The notes under the pieces were generated by a model, which ran no database searches, was not told the origin of the DNA, and was given only the letters and a program-made list of their open reading frames with translations. A DNA stretch of 64,000 nt, from positions 143,365 through 207,364 of the forward strand of contig JALCCG010000008.1 of NCBI GenBank assembly GCA_023212695.1, read 5' to 3'. The position numbers and the translations under genes were made by a program. Positions 9,126 through 16,912 of this stretch are shown here, one piece after another. Each line of letters starts with the position of its first letter. Position 1 is the first letter of the stretch. The DNA is from Sporisorium sorghi. Lineage: Eukaryota > Basidiomycota > Ustilaginomycetes > Ustilaginales > Ustilaginaceae.

Positions 9126-9190
9126 TGGTAACGAAGAAGTGAGGCTTCAGAACGAGCCCTCACTTCCATACCTGGAACCCGCAGGAGACC
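9101..9190 (+). promoter_or_regulatory. Candidate antiterminator pairing leader ORF with terminator 1
   Basis: GGTCTC (9101-9106) and CGGG (9113-9116), inside the last codons of the leader ORF, are complementary to GAGACC (9185-9190) and CCCG (9178-9181). This overlaps the 5' arm of terminator 1 (9177-9186), so the two structures exclude each other. A separate hairpin (9136-9165, GAAGTGAG/CTCACTTC arms) sits inside the enclosed loop. Confidence 0.5.
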
Positions 9191-9215
9191 GTGTTTGGTA
9201 TCCTGCGGGTTTTTT
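9177..9215 (+). terminator. Leader terminator 1
   Basis: ACCCGCAGGA (9177-9186) pairs perfectly with TCCTGCGGGT (9201-9210), followed by Ts. It lies between the leader ORF and rsgA, in the orientation of transcription. Confidence 0.85.
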
Positions 9216-9300
9216 GTGTCTATACTCGGGGTTTGGTACTGTCTTCACGGGGTGACCGTAGGGGCATGATGCCTTCTTCTGGTGTATATATTCAAATCAG

Positions 9301-9328
9301 CCGCAGATACAAATCTGCGGTTTTTTTT
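9301..9328 (+). terminator. Leader terminator 2
   Basis: CCGCAGAT (9301-9308), four-base loop, ATCTGCGG (9313-9320), then eight Ts. It ends 50 bases before the rsgA start. CTGCGG of the 3' arm of terminator 1 (9203-9208) is complementary to CCGCAG of this 5' arm, giving a possible linked switch. Confidence 0.85.
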
Positions 9329-9378
9329 GTGTTTTGATATAACAACCAAATTGATAATGATAAGGGGATATAACGAAT

Positions 9379-10494
9379 TTGACTAAACAAGAAATGACAC
9401 CGTTACACACATATGGATGGAATGAACACTGGAGCTTGATGGCTGAGCAGATGCCGAAGCAGGACAAAGAGCTCGTGCCGGCGCGCGTGACAGCCCAGTT
9501 CTCAAAGCAATACCGCATTATAACCCAAGAGGGTGAGCAGACGGCTGTCGTCACAGGGAAGTATGAATACGAAGCGGGCAGCAAAAGCGATTTCCCGGCT
9601 GTCGGCGATTGGGTGCTGGTCGAGCCGCTCCAGGGCGAATCGCGGGCCGTCATCCATAAGCTGCTGCCCCGCAAGTCCGCTGTCACGCGCAGGGAAGCAG
9701 GCAGCGTGCCGGATGAGCAGGTTATCGCCGCGAACATGGATACCGTGTTTATCATTAATGCGCTGAATAAGGATTTTAATGTCCGCAGAATTGAACGCTA
9801 TTTAATTGCTGTCTGGGAGAGCGGAGCCGCACCGGTCATCCTGCTCACCAAGGCGGATCTATGTGAATCGCCTGAAACGTATGTCTCGCTGGTAGAAGAA
9901 GTTGCTCTCGGTGTGCCGGTGTTTGTGGTGAGCTCCTTGAAGGACCAAGGGAAGGAGCAACTCCAAGATTACTTGGTGCAAGGGAAGACGGTGGCAATAA
10001 CGGGCACTTCCGGGGCGGGCAAATCCACGTTATTAAACTGGCTGTCCGGTCAGGAGATGCAGCGTGTTCAAGGGATTCGGGAAGAGGATGCAAGGGGACG
10101 CCATACCACGACACACCGGGAGCTGTTCGTACTGCCGGGAGGTGCTATCATGGTGGATACCCCGGGCATGAGGGAGCTGCAGCTGTGGGATTCAGAGGAG
10201 GGATTTGAGACTGCCTTTGCGGACATCTCCACGCTCGCGCAGCAGTGTCGATTCCATGATTGCCGTCATGAGACCGAAGCAGGCTGTGCGGTCCGGGAAG
10301 CATTGCAGGACGGAACGCTGGATGCAAAGCGTTATGCGAATTACAAAAAAACAGAGCGCGAGCTCGCCCATATCGCCCGTAAAGAAAGGGCAAGCACCCG
10401 GCGGCAGAACAAGAGCTCTGGCAAGTCGTCACGCAAGAGCGGCAGAGTGCACCGAGGGGCATATCAGCAGCTTCTAAACGACGAGGAATTATAG
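9379..10494 (+). CDS. rsgA: RsgA-family circularly permuted GTPase (probable paralogue)
   Basis: A 371-residue ribosome small-subunit-dependent GTPase. An OB-fold region (about 35-110) precedes a circularly permuted GTPase with motif order G4 TKAD (157-160), G1 GTSGAGKST (209-217), G3 DTPG (260-263). The C-terminal zinc motif is intact: Cys290, Cys295, His297, Cys303. A lysine/serine-rich basic tail follows (about 345-365). RsgA promotes late 30S maturation. The start is TTG 9379, after AAGGGG. The usual rsgA of Bacilli sits beside prkC and rpe; the isolated position here suggests a second copy. Expression is probably controlled by the leader at 8996-9328. Confidence 0.9.
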   Translation: MTKQEMTPLHTYGWNEHWSLMAEQMPKQDKELVPARVTAQFSKQYRIITQEGEQTAVVTGKYEYEAGSKSDFPAVGDWVLVEPLQGESRAVIHKLLPRKSAVTRREAGSVPDEQVIAANMDTVFIINALNKDFNVRRIERYLIAVWESGAAPVILLTKADLCESPETYVSLVEEVALGVPVFVVSSLKDQGKEQLQDYLVQGKTVAITGTSGAGKSTLLNWLSGQEMQRVQGIREEDARGRHTTTHRELFVLPGGAIMVDTPGMRELQLWDSEEGFETAFADISTLAQQCRFHDCRHETEAGCAVREALQDGTLDAKRYANYKKTERELAHIARKERASTRRQNKSSGKSSRKSGRVHRGAYQQLLNDEEL

Positions 10495-10502
10495 TGTTAC
10501 GA

Positions 10503-10533
10503 GAAGACCGAAGTCGATTTGACTTCGGTCTTC
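10503..10533 (+). terminator. Inverted repeat after rsgA, likely terminator
   Basis: GAAGACCGAAGTC and GACTTCGGTCTTC form a 13-bp stem with a five-base loop directly after the stop codon. The T-run is poor, so efficiency is uncertain. Confidence 0.6.
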
Positions 10534-10542
10534 TCCAGGTAT

Positions 10543-10575
10543 ATAGTTAGGTAACCAAATAGATTGGCAAACTAT
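10543..10575 (+). promoter_or_regulatory. Dyad upstream of marR, candidate MarR operator
   Basis: ATAGTT (10543-10548) and AACTAT (10570-10575) are the ends of a 33-base imperfect inverted repeat in the gap before the MarR/ABC operon. Autoregulation is inferred from position; no consensus is known for this regulator. Confidence 0.35.
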
Positions 10576-10642
10576 CTATTTAATGAGAAATGGTCTGTAC
10601 CATGTCAATTCAAGCTTTAGTGCTGTAGAGAAGAGGTGGCCA

Positions 10643-11203
10643 ATGACACAGGATAAACAACCAGATTCACATAATGGAGATACCGTTGACGAGGAAAGAC
10701 AGTCACGAGAAGAAAGGTGCATGAAGGGGGGCATGCGGGAAGACAGCATAGCCAGCAGGCTCCTGTACAGCATCCGTATGTTTCATAAGCAGGAGTGGGA
10801 TCAGCACTTGATTTCCGGCTATACCCCTGGTGAAATTCGAGTTCTAATGGGGCTCAGACATCATATCGAGCCTGACGGACCCGGTATGAAGGTGTCGGAG
10901 ATCAGCAGCATGATGAACGTTACGTCACCAACGATCACGCAATTCATCAACGGCCTGGAGAGTAAAGGCTTGGTGGAGCGAGTGATGGATGCACAGGACC
11001 GACGCGCGGTTCGCGTACAGCTTACGGAGGCAGGGAACCGTATTGTCCAGCAAACCTACCTGAAAGTCAAAAACAACTTTAACGAGCTGGTTGATTTTCT
11101 CGGTGAAGATGACAGCGTCAAGCTGACGGAGCTGCTGACGAAGATTTACCAATTCCAAGAACATAAGCGCAATTCGAATGAAACAACATCAGACAACGAG
11201 TAG
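10643..11203 (+). CDS. MarR-family transcriptional regulator
   Basis: A 186-residue MarR-type winged-helix protein: a core helix around LLYSIRMFHKQEWD, then the recognition helix in MKVSEISSMMNVTSPTITQFINGLESKGLVER and the wing DAQDRRAVRVQLTEAG. ATG 10643 is chosen for its nearby AGAGGTGG; ATG codons at 10721 and 10733 would give proteins starting MKGG or MRED, closer to the usual family length, so the true start may be later. It ends 2 bases before the first ABC exporter gene. Placement suggests it represses the exporter and responds to an exported compound, as is common for MarR/EfrAB-like operons. Confidence 0.85.
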   Translation: MTQDKQPDSHNGDTVDEERQSREERCMKGGMREDSIASRLLYSIRMFHKQEWDQHLISGYTPGEIRVLMGLRHHIEPDGPGMKVSEISSMMNVTSPTITQFINGLESKGLVERVMDAQDRRAVRVQLTEAGNRIVQQTYLKVKNNFNELVDFLGEDDSVKLTELLTKIYQFQEHKRNSNETTSDNE

Positions 11204-11205
11204 GG

Positions 11206-12942
11206 GTGGGGGATTTGTTAAAGCTGTTTCAATACATGAAACCATATCGAACAGCGGTCATTTTTGTTCTGCTGTTCACATTTTTCCAATGTCTGTCTGA
11301 TCTTTACTTGCCGACCTTGATGGCTGACATTGTGGATATCGGCATCGTGAAGGGAGACGTTCCTTACATTTGGAGTGTGGGAGGTTTTATGCTCCTGGTT
11401 ACAGCAGGCGGCATGGTCTGCTCCATTGCGGCAAGTTATTTGGCATCCAAATCCGCAACCGGTTTTGGCCGGATTCTGCGTGGGCGCGTATTCTCCCATG
11501 TCGAGAATTTTACGCTGCAGGAATTTGACAAGATCGGAACAGCTTCCCTGATAACCCGTACCACAAACGATATCACACAGGTGCAGCAGGTCACGATCAT
11601 GATTCTTCGCATGATGGCCATCGCGCCGATGATGTGTATCGGGGGCATCGTGATGGCGGTATCGAGAGATCCGGGACTGACAACGGTGCTTCTGATCGTC
11701 CTGCCGATTCTCGCGTTGGCTATTTTCATCATTGCCAAAAAAGGGATTCCGCTCTTCAAGGCCATACAGATCAAGATTGATACACTCAGCCGCGTGCTGC
11801 GGGAGAATCTGACCGGAATACGGGTCATCCGTTCGTTTAACCGCATGGACCATGAGACGGTCCGGTTTAATGATGCCAATGAGGATCTGACAGCCACCTC
11901 GATCAAGGTTAACAAAATCATGGGTGCCATGATGCCCGTCATGATGCTTGTCATGAACTTCGCCACGCTGGCGATCGTTTGGTTCGGAGCCCACCGCATA
12001 GAAGCCGAACACATGAAGGTCGGGGACCTCATGGCCTTCCTCCAATACGCGATGATGATCATGTTCTCACTGATCATGCTGTCCGTCATGTTTGTCATGA
12101 TTCCGCGCGCGCAGGCATCGGCAGTCCGGATCAATGAGGTATTGAACATGATACCGGAGATCCACGATCCGAAGCAGCCGCGGAATACTGGCATTCAGAC
12201 GGGTTCCATTGAATTTCAGGACGTCACCTTCTATTATCCGGGCGCAGAGGAGCCGGCCATCTCCGATATTTCCTTCCAGGCAGGCCCGGGTGAGATTACA
12301 GCGATTATTGGAGGAACAGGTTCAGGCAAATCAACGCTGATCAGCTTGATTCCGCGTTTCTATGACGTGACCTCCGGGCGGATTCTCGTCAACGGGACGG
12401 ATATTCGGGACTTGATGCAGGAGGATCTGCGGAACCGGATCGGATTTGTGCCGCAGAAGGCGCTGCTCTTCACCGGTACCATTGCAGAGAATATCCGCTA
12501 CGGCAAGGAAGACGCAACGGACGAGGAGATTCAGCATGCCGCGAAAGTTGCGCAAGTGGCTGATTTCATCTCTTCAATGGAAGGCGGTTATGATGCCGAG
12601 ATTTCCCAAGGCGGCAGCAACGTATCCGGAGGCCAGAAGCAGCGGCTCTCCATTGCCAGGGCACTGGTCCGGAGACCTGAGATTTATGTGTTCGACGACA
12701 GTTTCTCTGCGCTGGATTTCAAGACCGACGCGAATCTTCGTGCAGCGCTGAGGGAGGAAACGACCGAGGCTACGGTTCTGATTGTGGCCCAGCGTGTCAG
12801 CACTGTCATGGACGCTGACCGAATCATTGTGCTGGAACAGGGACGTATTGCCGGAATGGGTACGCATGAGGAACTTATGGCATCAAGCGATGTGTACCGT
12901 GAAATTGTCACCTCACAGCTGTCAGAGGAGGAGATCGCATGA
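11206..12942 (+). CDS. Heterodimeric ABC exporter subunit with degenerate catalytic site
   Basis: A 578-residue half-transporter: six membrane helices in the first 320 residues, then an ATPase domain with Walker A GGTGSGKS (369-376), intact signature VSGGQ (473-477), and Walker B ending FDDS, where Asp498 replaces the catalytic Glu. It pairs with the next gene, which has an intact Glu but an altered signature, so one composite ATP site is canonical and the other degenerate, as in TM287/288, BmrCD and EfrAB. It likely exports drugs or lipophilic compounds. The start is GTG 11206, but TTG 11215 (MLKLFQYMKP) would match homologues well. It overlaps the next gene by 4 bases. Confidence 0.9.
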   Translation: MGDLLKLFQYMKPYRTAVIFVLLFTFFQCLSDLYLPTLMADIVDIGIVKGDVPYIWSVGGFMLLVTAGGMVCSIAASYLASKSATGFGRILRGRVFSHVENFTLQEFDKIGTASLITRTTNDITQVQQVTIMILRMMAIAPMMCIGGIVMAVSRDPGLTTVLLIVLPILALAIFIIAKKGIPLFKAIQIKIDTLSRVLRENLTGIRVIRSFNRMDHETVRFNDANEDLTATSIKVNKIMGAMMPVMMLVMNFATLAIVWFGAHRIEAEHMKVGDLMAFLQYAMMIMFSLIMLSVMFVMIPRAQASAVRINEVLNMIPEIHDPKQPRNTGIQTGSIEFQDVTFYYPGAEEPAISDISFQAGPGEITAIIGGTGSGKSTLISLIPRFYDVTSGRILVNGTDIRDLMQEDLRNRIGFVPQKALLFTGTIAENIRYGKEDATDEEIQHAAKVAQVADFISSMEGGYDAEISQGGSNVSGGQKQRLSIARALVRRPEIYVFDDSFSALDFKTDANLRAALREETTEATVLIVAQRVSTVMDADRIIVLEQGRIAGMGTHEELMASSDVYREIVTSQLSEEEIA

Positions 12943-14813
12943 GCGAGAAGAAACGGGGAGGACATCCTCGGGGCCAGGGCGGTCCCTTCGGCGGCGGGCC
13001 GCATGGTGCCGGGATGGCAGCCGAGAAAGCCAAGGATTTCAAGGGGACCTTGCGCCGGCTTACACGATACCTTAAGCCCCACACGGGGAAACTGCTGATC
13101 GTCTTGATCGCAGCCATCTTGAGTACGATATTCAGCATTGTAAGCCCGAAAATTCTCGGTGATGCAACCACGATCCTGTTCAAAGGATTCATGGCCAAAA
13201 TGCAAGGCGTACCGGGTGCCGGGATCGATTTTGATGCCATTCGTTATATCATGCTCTGGCTGGCAGGCCTGTATCTGTTAAGCTCGCTGTTTGCTTATAT
13301 CCAGCAATATGTCATGGCTGGCGTGGCACAGCGGACTGTTTACGATCTGCGAAAGGATGTCTATAACAAGCTCGGACGCCTGCCGCTTAAATATTTTGAC
13401 GCCCGTACGCATGGGGAGACGCTGAGCCGGGTAACGAACGACATGGACAATATCAGCAGCACGCTTCAGCAGAGTTTAACACAGATGATTACCTCAGTGG
13501 TTACGCTGGTCGGCGTCATCATCATGATGCTTACAATCAGTCCGCTGCTGACTCTGGTGGTTATATTGACCCTGCCGCTCAGCGTGGTGGTTACCATCAT
13601 GGTTGCCAAGCGCTCCCAGAAGCATTTCGTGGCACAACAGAAGCATCTGGGCCAACTGAACGGACATGTGGAAGAGATGTACACAGGTCATAAAGTAGTG
13701 AAGGCGTTTGGCCGGGAACGACAATCGATGGAGCAATTCGATGAAGTCAACGACAAGCTCTATGATGCCGGATGGAAAGCCCAGTTCATATCGGGAACGA
13801 TCATGCCGCTGATGAGTTTTGTTGGCAATATCGGGTATGTGATCGTGAGTGTTGTCGGTGGTGTTCTGGTCACCCGCAGAGCAATCGAGATCGGGGATAT
13901 CCAGGCGTTTATCCAATATTCACGCCAGTTCACGCAGCCGATCACGCAGCTTGCCAATATCGCGAATGTCATCCAATCCACGATTGCATCGGCAGAGCGC
14001 GTATTTGAAGTGCTGGACGAGGAAGAAGAAGTGTCTGAGCATACGGCTCCGGCAGCCCTCAAGAAGCCGCTCGGCGATGTATCCTTCCAGAATGTGAGCT
14101 TTGGTTATAAAGCGGAGCAGCTTCTGATCGAGGATATGAACGTGGATGTGAGGCATGGACAGACGGTAGCTATTGTTGGTCCAACCGGTGCAGGGAAGAC
14201 CACGCTTATTAATCTGCTGATGCGGTTCTATGAGCTTAACAAGGGCAAAATTACGATAGACGGAACGGATATTACGTCCCTTCGACGGGGTGAGCTTCGC
14301 AGCCTGTTCGGAATGGTGCTCCAGGATACCTGGCTCTTTAACGGGACGATCCGGGAAAATATCGGATACGGCCGCGAGGGGGCCACGGAGGAAGAGATCA
14401 TCAGAGCAGCGGAAGCGGCCCATGCAGACCACTTCATCCGGACGCTGCCTGACGGCTATGACACCGTTCTGAACGAGGAGGCCTCCAACATATCGCAAGG
14501 GCAGAAACAGCTGCTCACGATTGCGCGGGCCATTCTGGCGAATCCGTCAATTCTGATTCTTGACGAAGCGACCAGCAGCGTGGATACCCGGACCGAGCTG
14601 TACATTCAGAAGGCGATGAATGAGCTGATGAAGGACCGGACCAGCTTTGTCATTGCGCATCGTCTGTCTACGATTCGCGATGCGGACCTTATTCTGGTCA
14701 TGAACAAGGGCAGCATCATTGAACAGGGAACCCATCAGGAGCTGCTGTCGCAAGAAGGCTTCTATGCGGACCTGTACAACAGTCAGTTCAGCGATCAGCA
14801 TGAGGCTGGATAA
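12939..14813 (+). CDS. Heterodimeric ABC exporter subunit with catalytic glutamate
   Basis: A 624-residue half-transporter starting in a 4-base overlap with the previous gene. A Gly/His-rich N-terminus (residues 6-26) precedes six membrane helices. The ATPase domain has Walker A GPTGAGKT (414-421), Walker B LDEATSSVD with catalytic Glu543, and a variant signature SQGQ (519-522) in place of SGGQ. Together with the preceding subunit it forms the YfiBC/EfrAB/BmrCD type of heterodimer. The compound exported is not evident. The operon order marR-abc-abc supports an inducible multidrug exporter. Confidence 0.9.
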   Translation: MSEKKRGGHPRGQGGPFGGGPHGAGMAAEKAKDFKGTLRRLTRYLKPHTGKLLIVLIAAILSTIFSIVSPKILGDATTILFKGFMAKMQGVPGAGIDFDAIRYIMLWLAGLYLLSSLFAYIQQYVMAGVAQRTVYDLRKDVYNKLGRLPLKYFDARTHGETLSRVTNDMDNISSTLQQSLTQMITSVVTLVGVIIMMLTISPLLTLVVILTLPLSVVVTIMVAKRSQKHFVAQQKHLGQLNGHVEEMYTGHKVVKAFGRERQSMEQFDEVNDKLYDAGWKAQFISGTIMPLMSFVGNIGYVIVSVVGGVLVTRRAIEIGDIQAFIQYSRQFTQPITQLANIANVIQSTIASAERVFEVLDEEEEVSEHTAPAALKKPLGDVSFQNVSFGYKAEQLLIEDMNVDVRHGQTVAIVGPTGAGKTTLINLLMRFYELNKGKITIDGTDITSLRRGELRSLFGMVLQDTWLFNGTIRENIGYGREGATEEEIIRAAEAAHADHFIRTLPDGYDTVLNEEASNISQGQKQLLTIARAILANPSILILDEATSSVDTRTELYIQKAMNELMKDRTSFVIAHRLSTIRDADLILVMNKGSIIEQGTHQELLSQEGFYADLYNSQFSDQHEAG

Positions 14814-14841
14814 CAGAATGCAGGCAAAATTGAAGTCCCTG

Positions 14842-14876
14842 AAGACCCCTTCGATTGCAGAAGGGGTCTTCTTATT
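14842..14876 (+). terminator. Terminator of the marR-ABC operon
   Basis: AAGACCCCTTC (14842-14852) pairs with GAAGGGGTCTT (14860-14870); a short T-rich tail follows. Confidence 0.75.
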
Positions 14877-15020
14877 CCAGCATGGAGGGCTGATTTAAAG
14901 CTGCAGCATGATGGGTCGGAGGTGAACGGGACCTATTCAAGCTGTACTGATTAATAGGTTCACGACAAAGGGTAATAATAGAAGCAAGACATTCCGGTAC
15001 GGATATGAGGGGGTCATGGA

Positions 15021-15914
15021 ATGATGTATAGTCGGGCATTGCTGGTGTACAACCAGAACGCAGGCCAGCAGGAAACGCTGCAGCAGCTGGCGGCGGTAAT
15101 TCCAGTATTGGCGAAGAACGTGAAGGAGCTGGTGTTGTATCAGACCTTTAAGCCTGGCGAGGGGGAGGCATTGTGCAGGGATCAAGGCGGGACATACGAT
15201 CTCATTCTCATTATGGGCGGGGACGGCTCGGTCCATGAGTGTGTTAATGGCATTGCAACGCTGGATCATCCGCCGCTCGTAGGTATTTTGCCTGTAGGCA
15301 CTTGCAATGATTTTGCCCGCTCCATGAATCTGCCGGTGGAGCTTGCGCTCGCGGCTGACGAATTAATGAAGGGACATGTTCGGGAATTGGATATCGGCAT
15401 GGCTCAAGGCCGGGTGTTCACGAATTTTTTCGGAGTGGGCCTCATTACGGACACGTCGGAGAATATCAATCCGGATTTGAAAGGGAAACTGGGCAAATTG
15501 AGTTATTTTATCAGCATGCTGCAAACCGTACGTGCTGCTGAACCCTTCTCTTACAGTCTGGAATATGACGGACATACCAGCGAAGGTGAGGCCGTCATGA
15601 TCTACATTTCGAATGGCCGTTACCTCGGGACTCGTCCGCTTCCCTTTACGCTCGATTCGCTGTGTGATGGTTTACTGGATGTGCTGATTATCCGTGAAGC
15701 CGGACTTCCGCTGTTAAAAGAACTGTTAAGCCGCAAGGTCGAAGGGGAGTGGAAGCCGGCCAATGAGAGCATAGAGTATGTGAAGGCCGCTTCGGTCAAG
15801 CTGACTACGGCAAAGCCCATGAAGGCCGATACGGATGGTGAGGTCTATATGGAGGCCCCGGCTGACGTGTCTGTCAGGCCCCGCGGCTTAAGGTTTTTGG
15901 TCGGGGGAGAGTGA
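15021..15914 (+). CDS. YegS/BmrU/DgkB-type lipid kinase
   Basis: A 297-residue diacylglycerol kinase catalytic-domain protein. The nucleotide-binding motif GGDGS is at 66-70 and GTCNDFAR at 93-100; the C-terminal half holds the beta-sandwich with the DTDGE motif near residue 270. Relatives phosphorylate diacylglycerol or other lipids at the membrane, feeding phosphatidate back to phospholipid and LTA turnover. GAGGGGGT lies 6 bases before ATG 15021; a second ATG follows immediately. It appears monocistronic. Substrate is not decided by sequence. Confidence 0.85.
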   Translation: MMYSRALLVYNQNAGQQETLQQLAAVIPVLAKNVKELVLYQTFKPGEGEALCRDQGGTYDLILIMGGDGSVHECVNGIATLDHPPLVGILPVGTCNDFARSMNLPVELALAADELMKGHVRELDIGMAQGRVFTNFFGVGLITDTSENINPDLKGKLGKLSYFISMLQTVRAAEPFSYSLEYDGHTSEGEAVMIYISNGRYLGTRPLPFTLDSLCDGLLDVLIIREAGLPLLKELLSRKVEGEWKPANESIEYVKAASVKLTTAKPMKADTDGEVYMEAPADVSVRPRGLRFLVGGE

Positions 15915-15997
15915 GTCGCCAGGCATATTTGATATTGCATTTTCATATGGTTCTTTTATAATGATGTTTATATCTTTAAAGGGAGCCATGATCATCA

Positions 15998-16450
15998 TTG
16001 AATAAGTCCGAACTGAACCGAATTACGCAAGAGCTTCTACGTCGGTCGGGCAGCAGTGTCACCGTGGAGATGGATACGTATTTTCCAGGGGGCCGGTTAA
16101 TCGGCGGAAAATACGTGATGCATTCACATCGTGTGACGATGTATACCGAGGTCATACGCCAGCAGTGTCTTCAGCTGTTTGGATCACTTGAGTCGTTTAA
16201 TGCTTATTATGCGGTGGTGTTTGCCCATGAGCTGGGCCATTCGATGGACCTGAAACTCACGGAACTGTGCGACCGGATGGATGGAACGGTCGATGAATGG
16301 GATCAGAAGCAGATTGCGCTGCAAATCGAGGAAAATGCCTGGAATAATGCGATGCCGTGGATCCAGGATATTGATCCGGCTTTCATTCGTGTCATCGTAG
16401 ACCGGTCGCTCGAGGCCTACCGGGACGAACTGTCCCCGGAAATCGCTTAG
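15998..16450 (+). CDS. Small HExxH zinc-metalloprotease-like protein, unknown function
   Basis: 150 residues, no signal peptide. HELGH at 77-81 is a classic zinc-protease motif, and Glu111/Glu112 (IEENAWNNA), 30 residues later, could supply the third metal ligand, the gluzincin-like arrangement. The start is TTG 15998, preceded by AAAGGGAG at a longish spacing of 12 bases; no other in-frame start fits. The gene has its own terminator. I do not recognise a named family. An intracellular peptidase or an inactive metal-binding relative are both possible. Confidence 0.65.
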   Translation: MNKSELNRITQELLRRSGSSVTVEMDTYFPGGRLIGGKYVMHSHRVTMYTEVIRQQCLQLFGSLESFNAYYAVVFAHELGHSMDLKLTELCDRMDGTVDEWDQKQIALQIEENAWNNAMPWIQDIDPAFIRVIVDRSLEAYRDELSPEIA

Positions 16451-16496
16451 CTTGGGCCAGCCCATATCCACTGCCTTCCGCAATCACATGTCCCCA

Positions 16497-16520
16497 GGCA
16501 CCCGTTGAGGGTGTCTTTTT
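16497..16520 (+). terminator. Terminator after the HExxH gene
   Basis: CACCC/GGGTG arms around GTTGA, followed by six Ts. Confidence 0.65.
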
Positions 16521-16541
16521 TGATTAGACTGCAGGTGTGAT

Positions 16542-16730
16542 CTAATATCGAATGTGATGCAGAATGAAACCAAAGATGGCAGCCACCACAATGAAAGCGC
16601 CTGCTGCAGCGAGGGTCATTAAAAAATCACGGATCAGGCCATGCTGCTGGATGCCGCCTAATTTTTCCTTCGCTTTCCGTTCGGAAACCTCTTCTTTAAT
16701 GCGATCCAAATATTCAGGGCCAAGCACCAT
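16542..16730 (-). CDS. Small single-pass membrane protein, unknown
   Basis: 62 residues: a charged N-terminal half (YLDRIKEEVSERKAKEKLGG) and one membrane helix (about 36-58, LMTLAAAGAFIVVAAIFGFIL). An AGGAGG site lies 6 bases before ATG 16730, which is the main reason to accept it as a gene. It is convergent with the HExxH gene. No homologue name is recalled. Confidence 0.65.
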   Translation of the reverse strand: MVLGPEYLDRIKEEVSERKAKEKLGGIQQHGLIRDFLMTLAAAGAFIVVAAIFGFILHHIRY

Positions 16731-16854
16731 GGCGATTCCTCCTATAACGAATTTATTACGATTATACCAGAAATAGGATGATTTTGGTGTTGATTAGGGG
16801 ATTAAGGCGGTTTAGAAGCCCGCTATTAAACGAATAACCAATTTAGAGTAAAAA

Positions 16855-16886
16855 AACGAGGCGGGACCTTTGGTTTCCGCCTCGTT
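16855..16886 (-). terminator. Terminator of the Rieske oxidoreductase gene (bidirectional)
   Basis: AACGAGGCGG and CCGCCTCGTT arms with a 12-base loop, flanked by A-runs on one side and T-runs on the other, so it can work on both strands. Confidence 0.8.
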
Positions 16887-16912
16887 TTTTATGCGTTACA
16901 GCCTCATGATAT

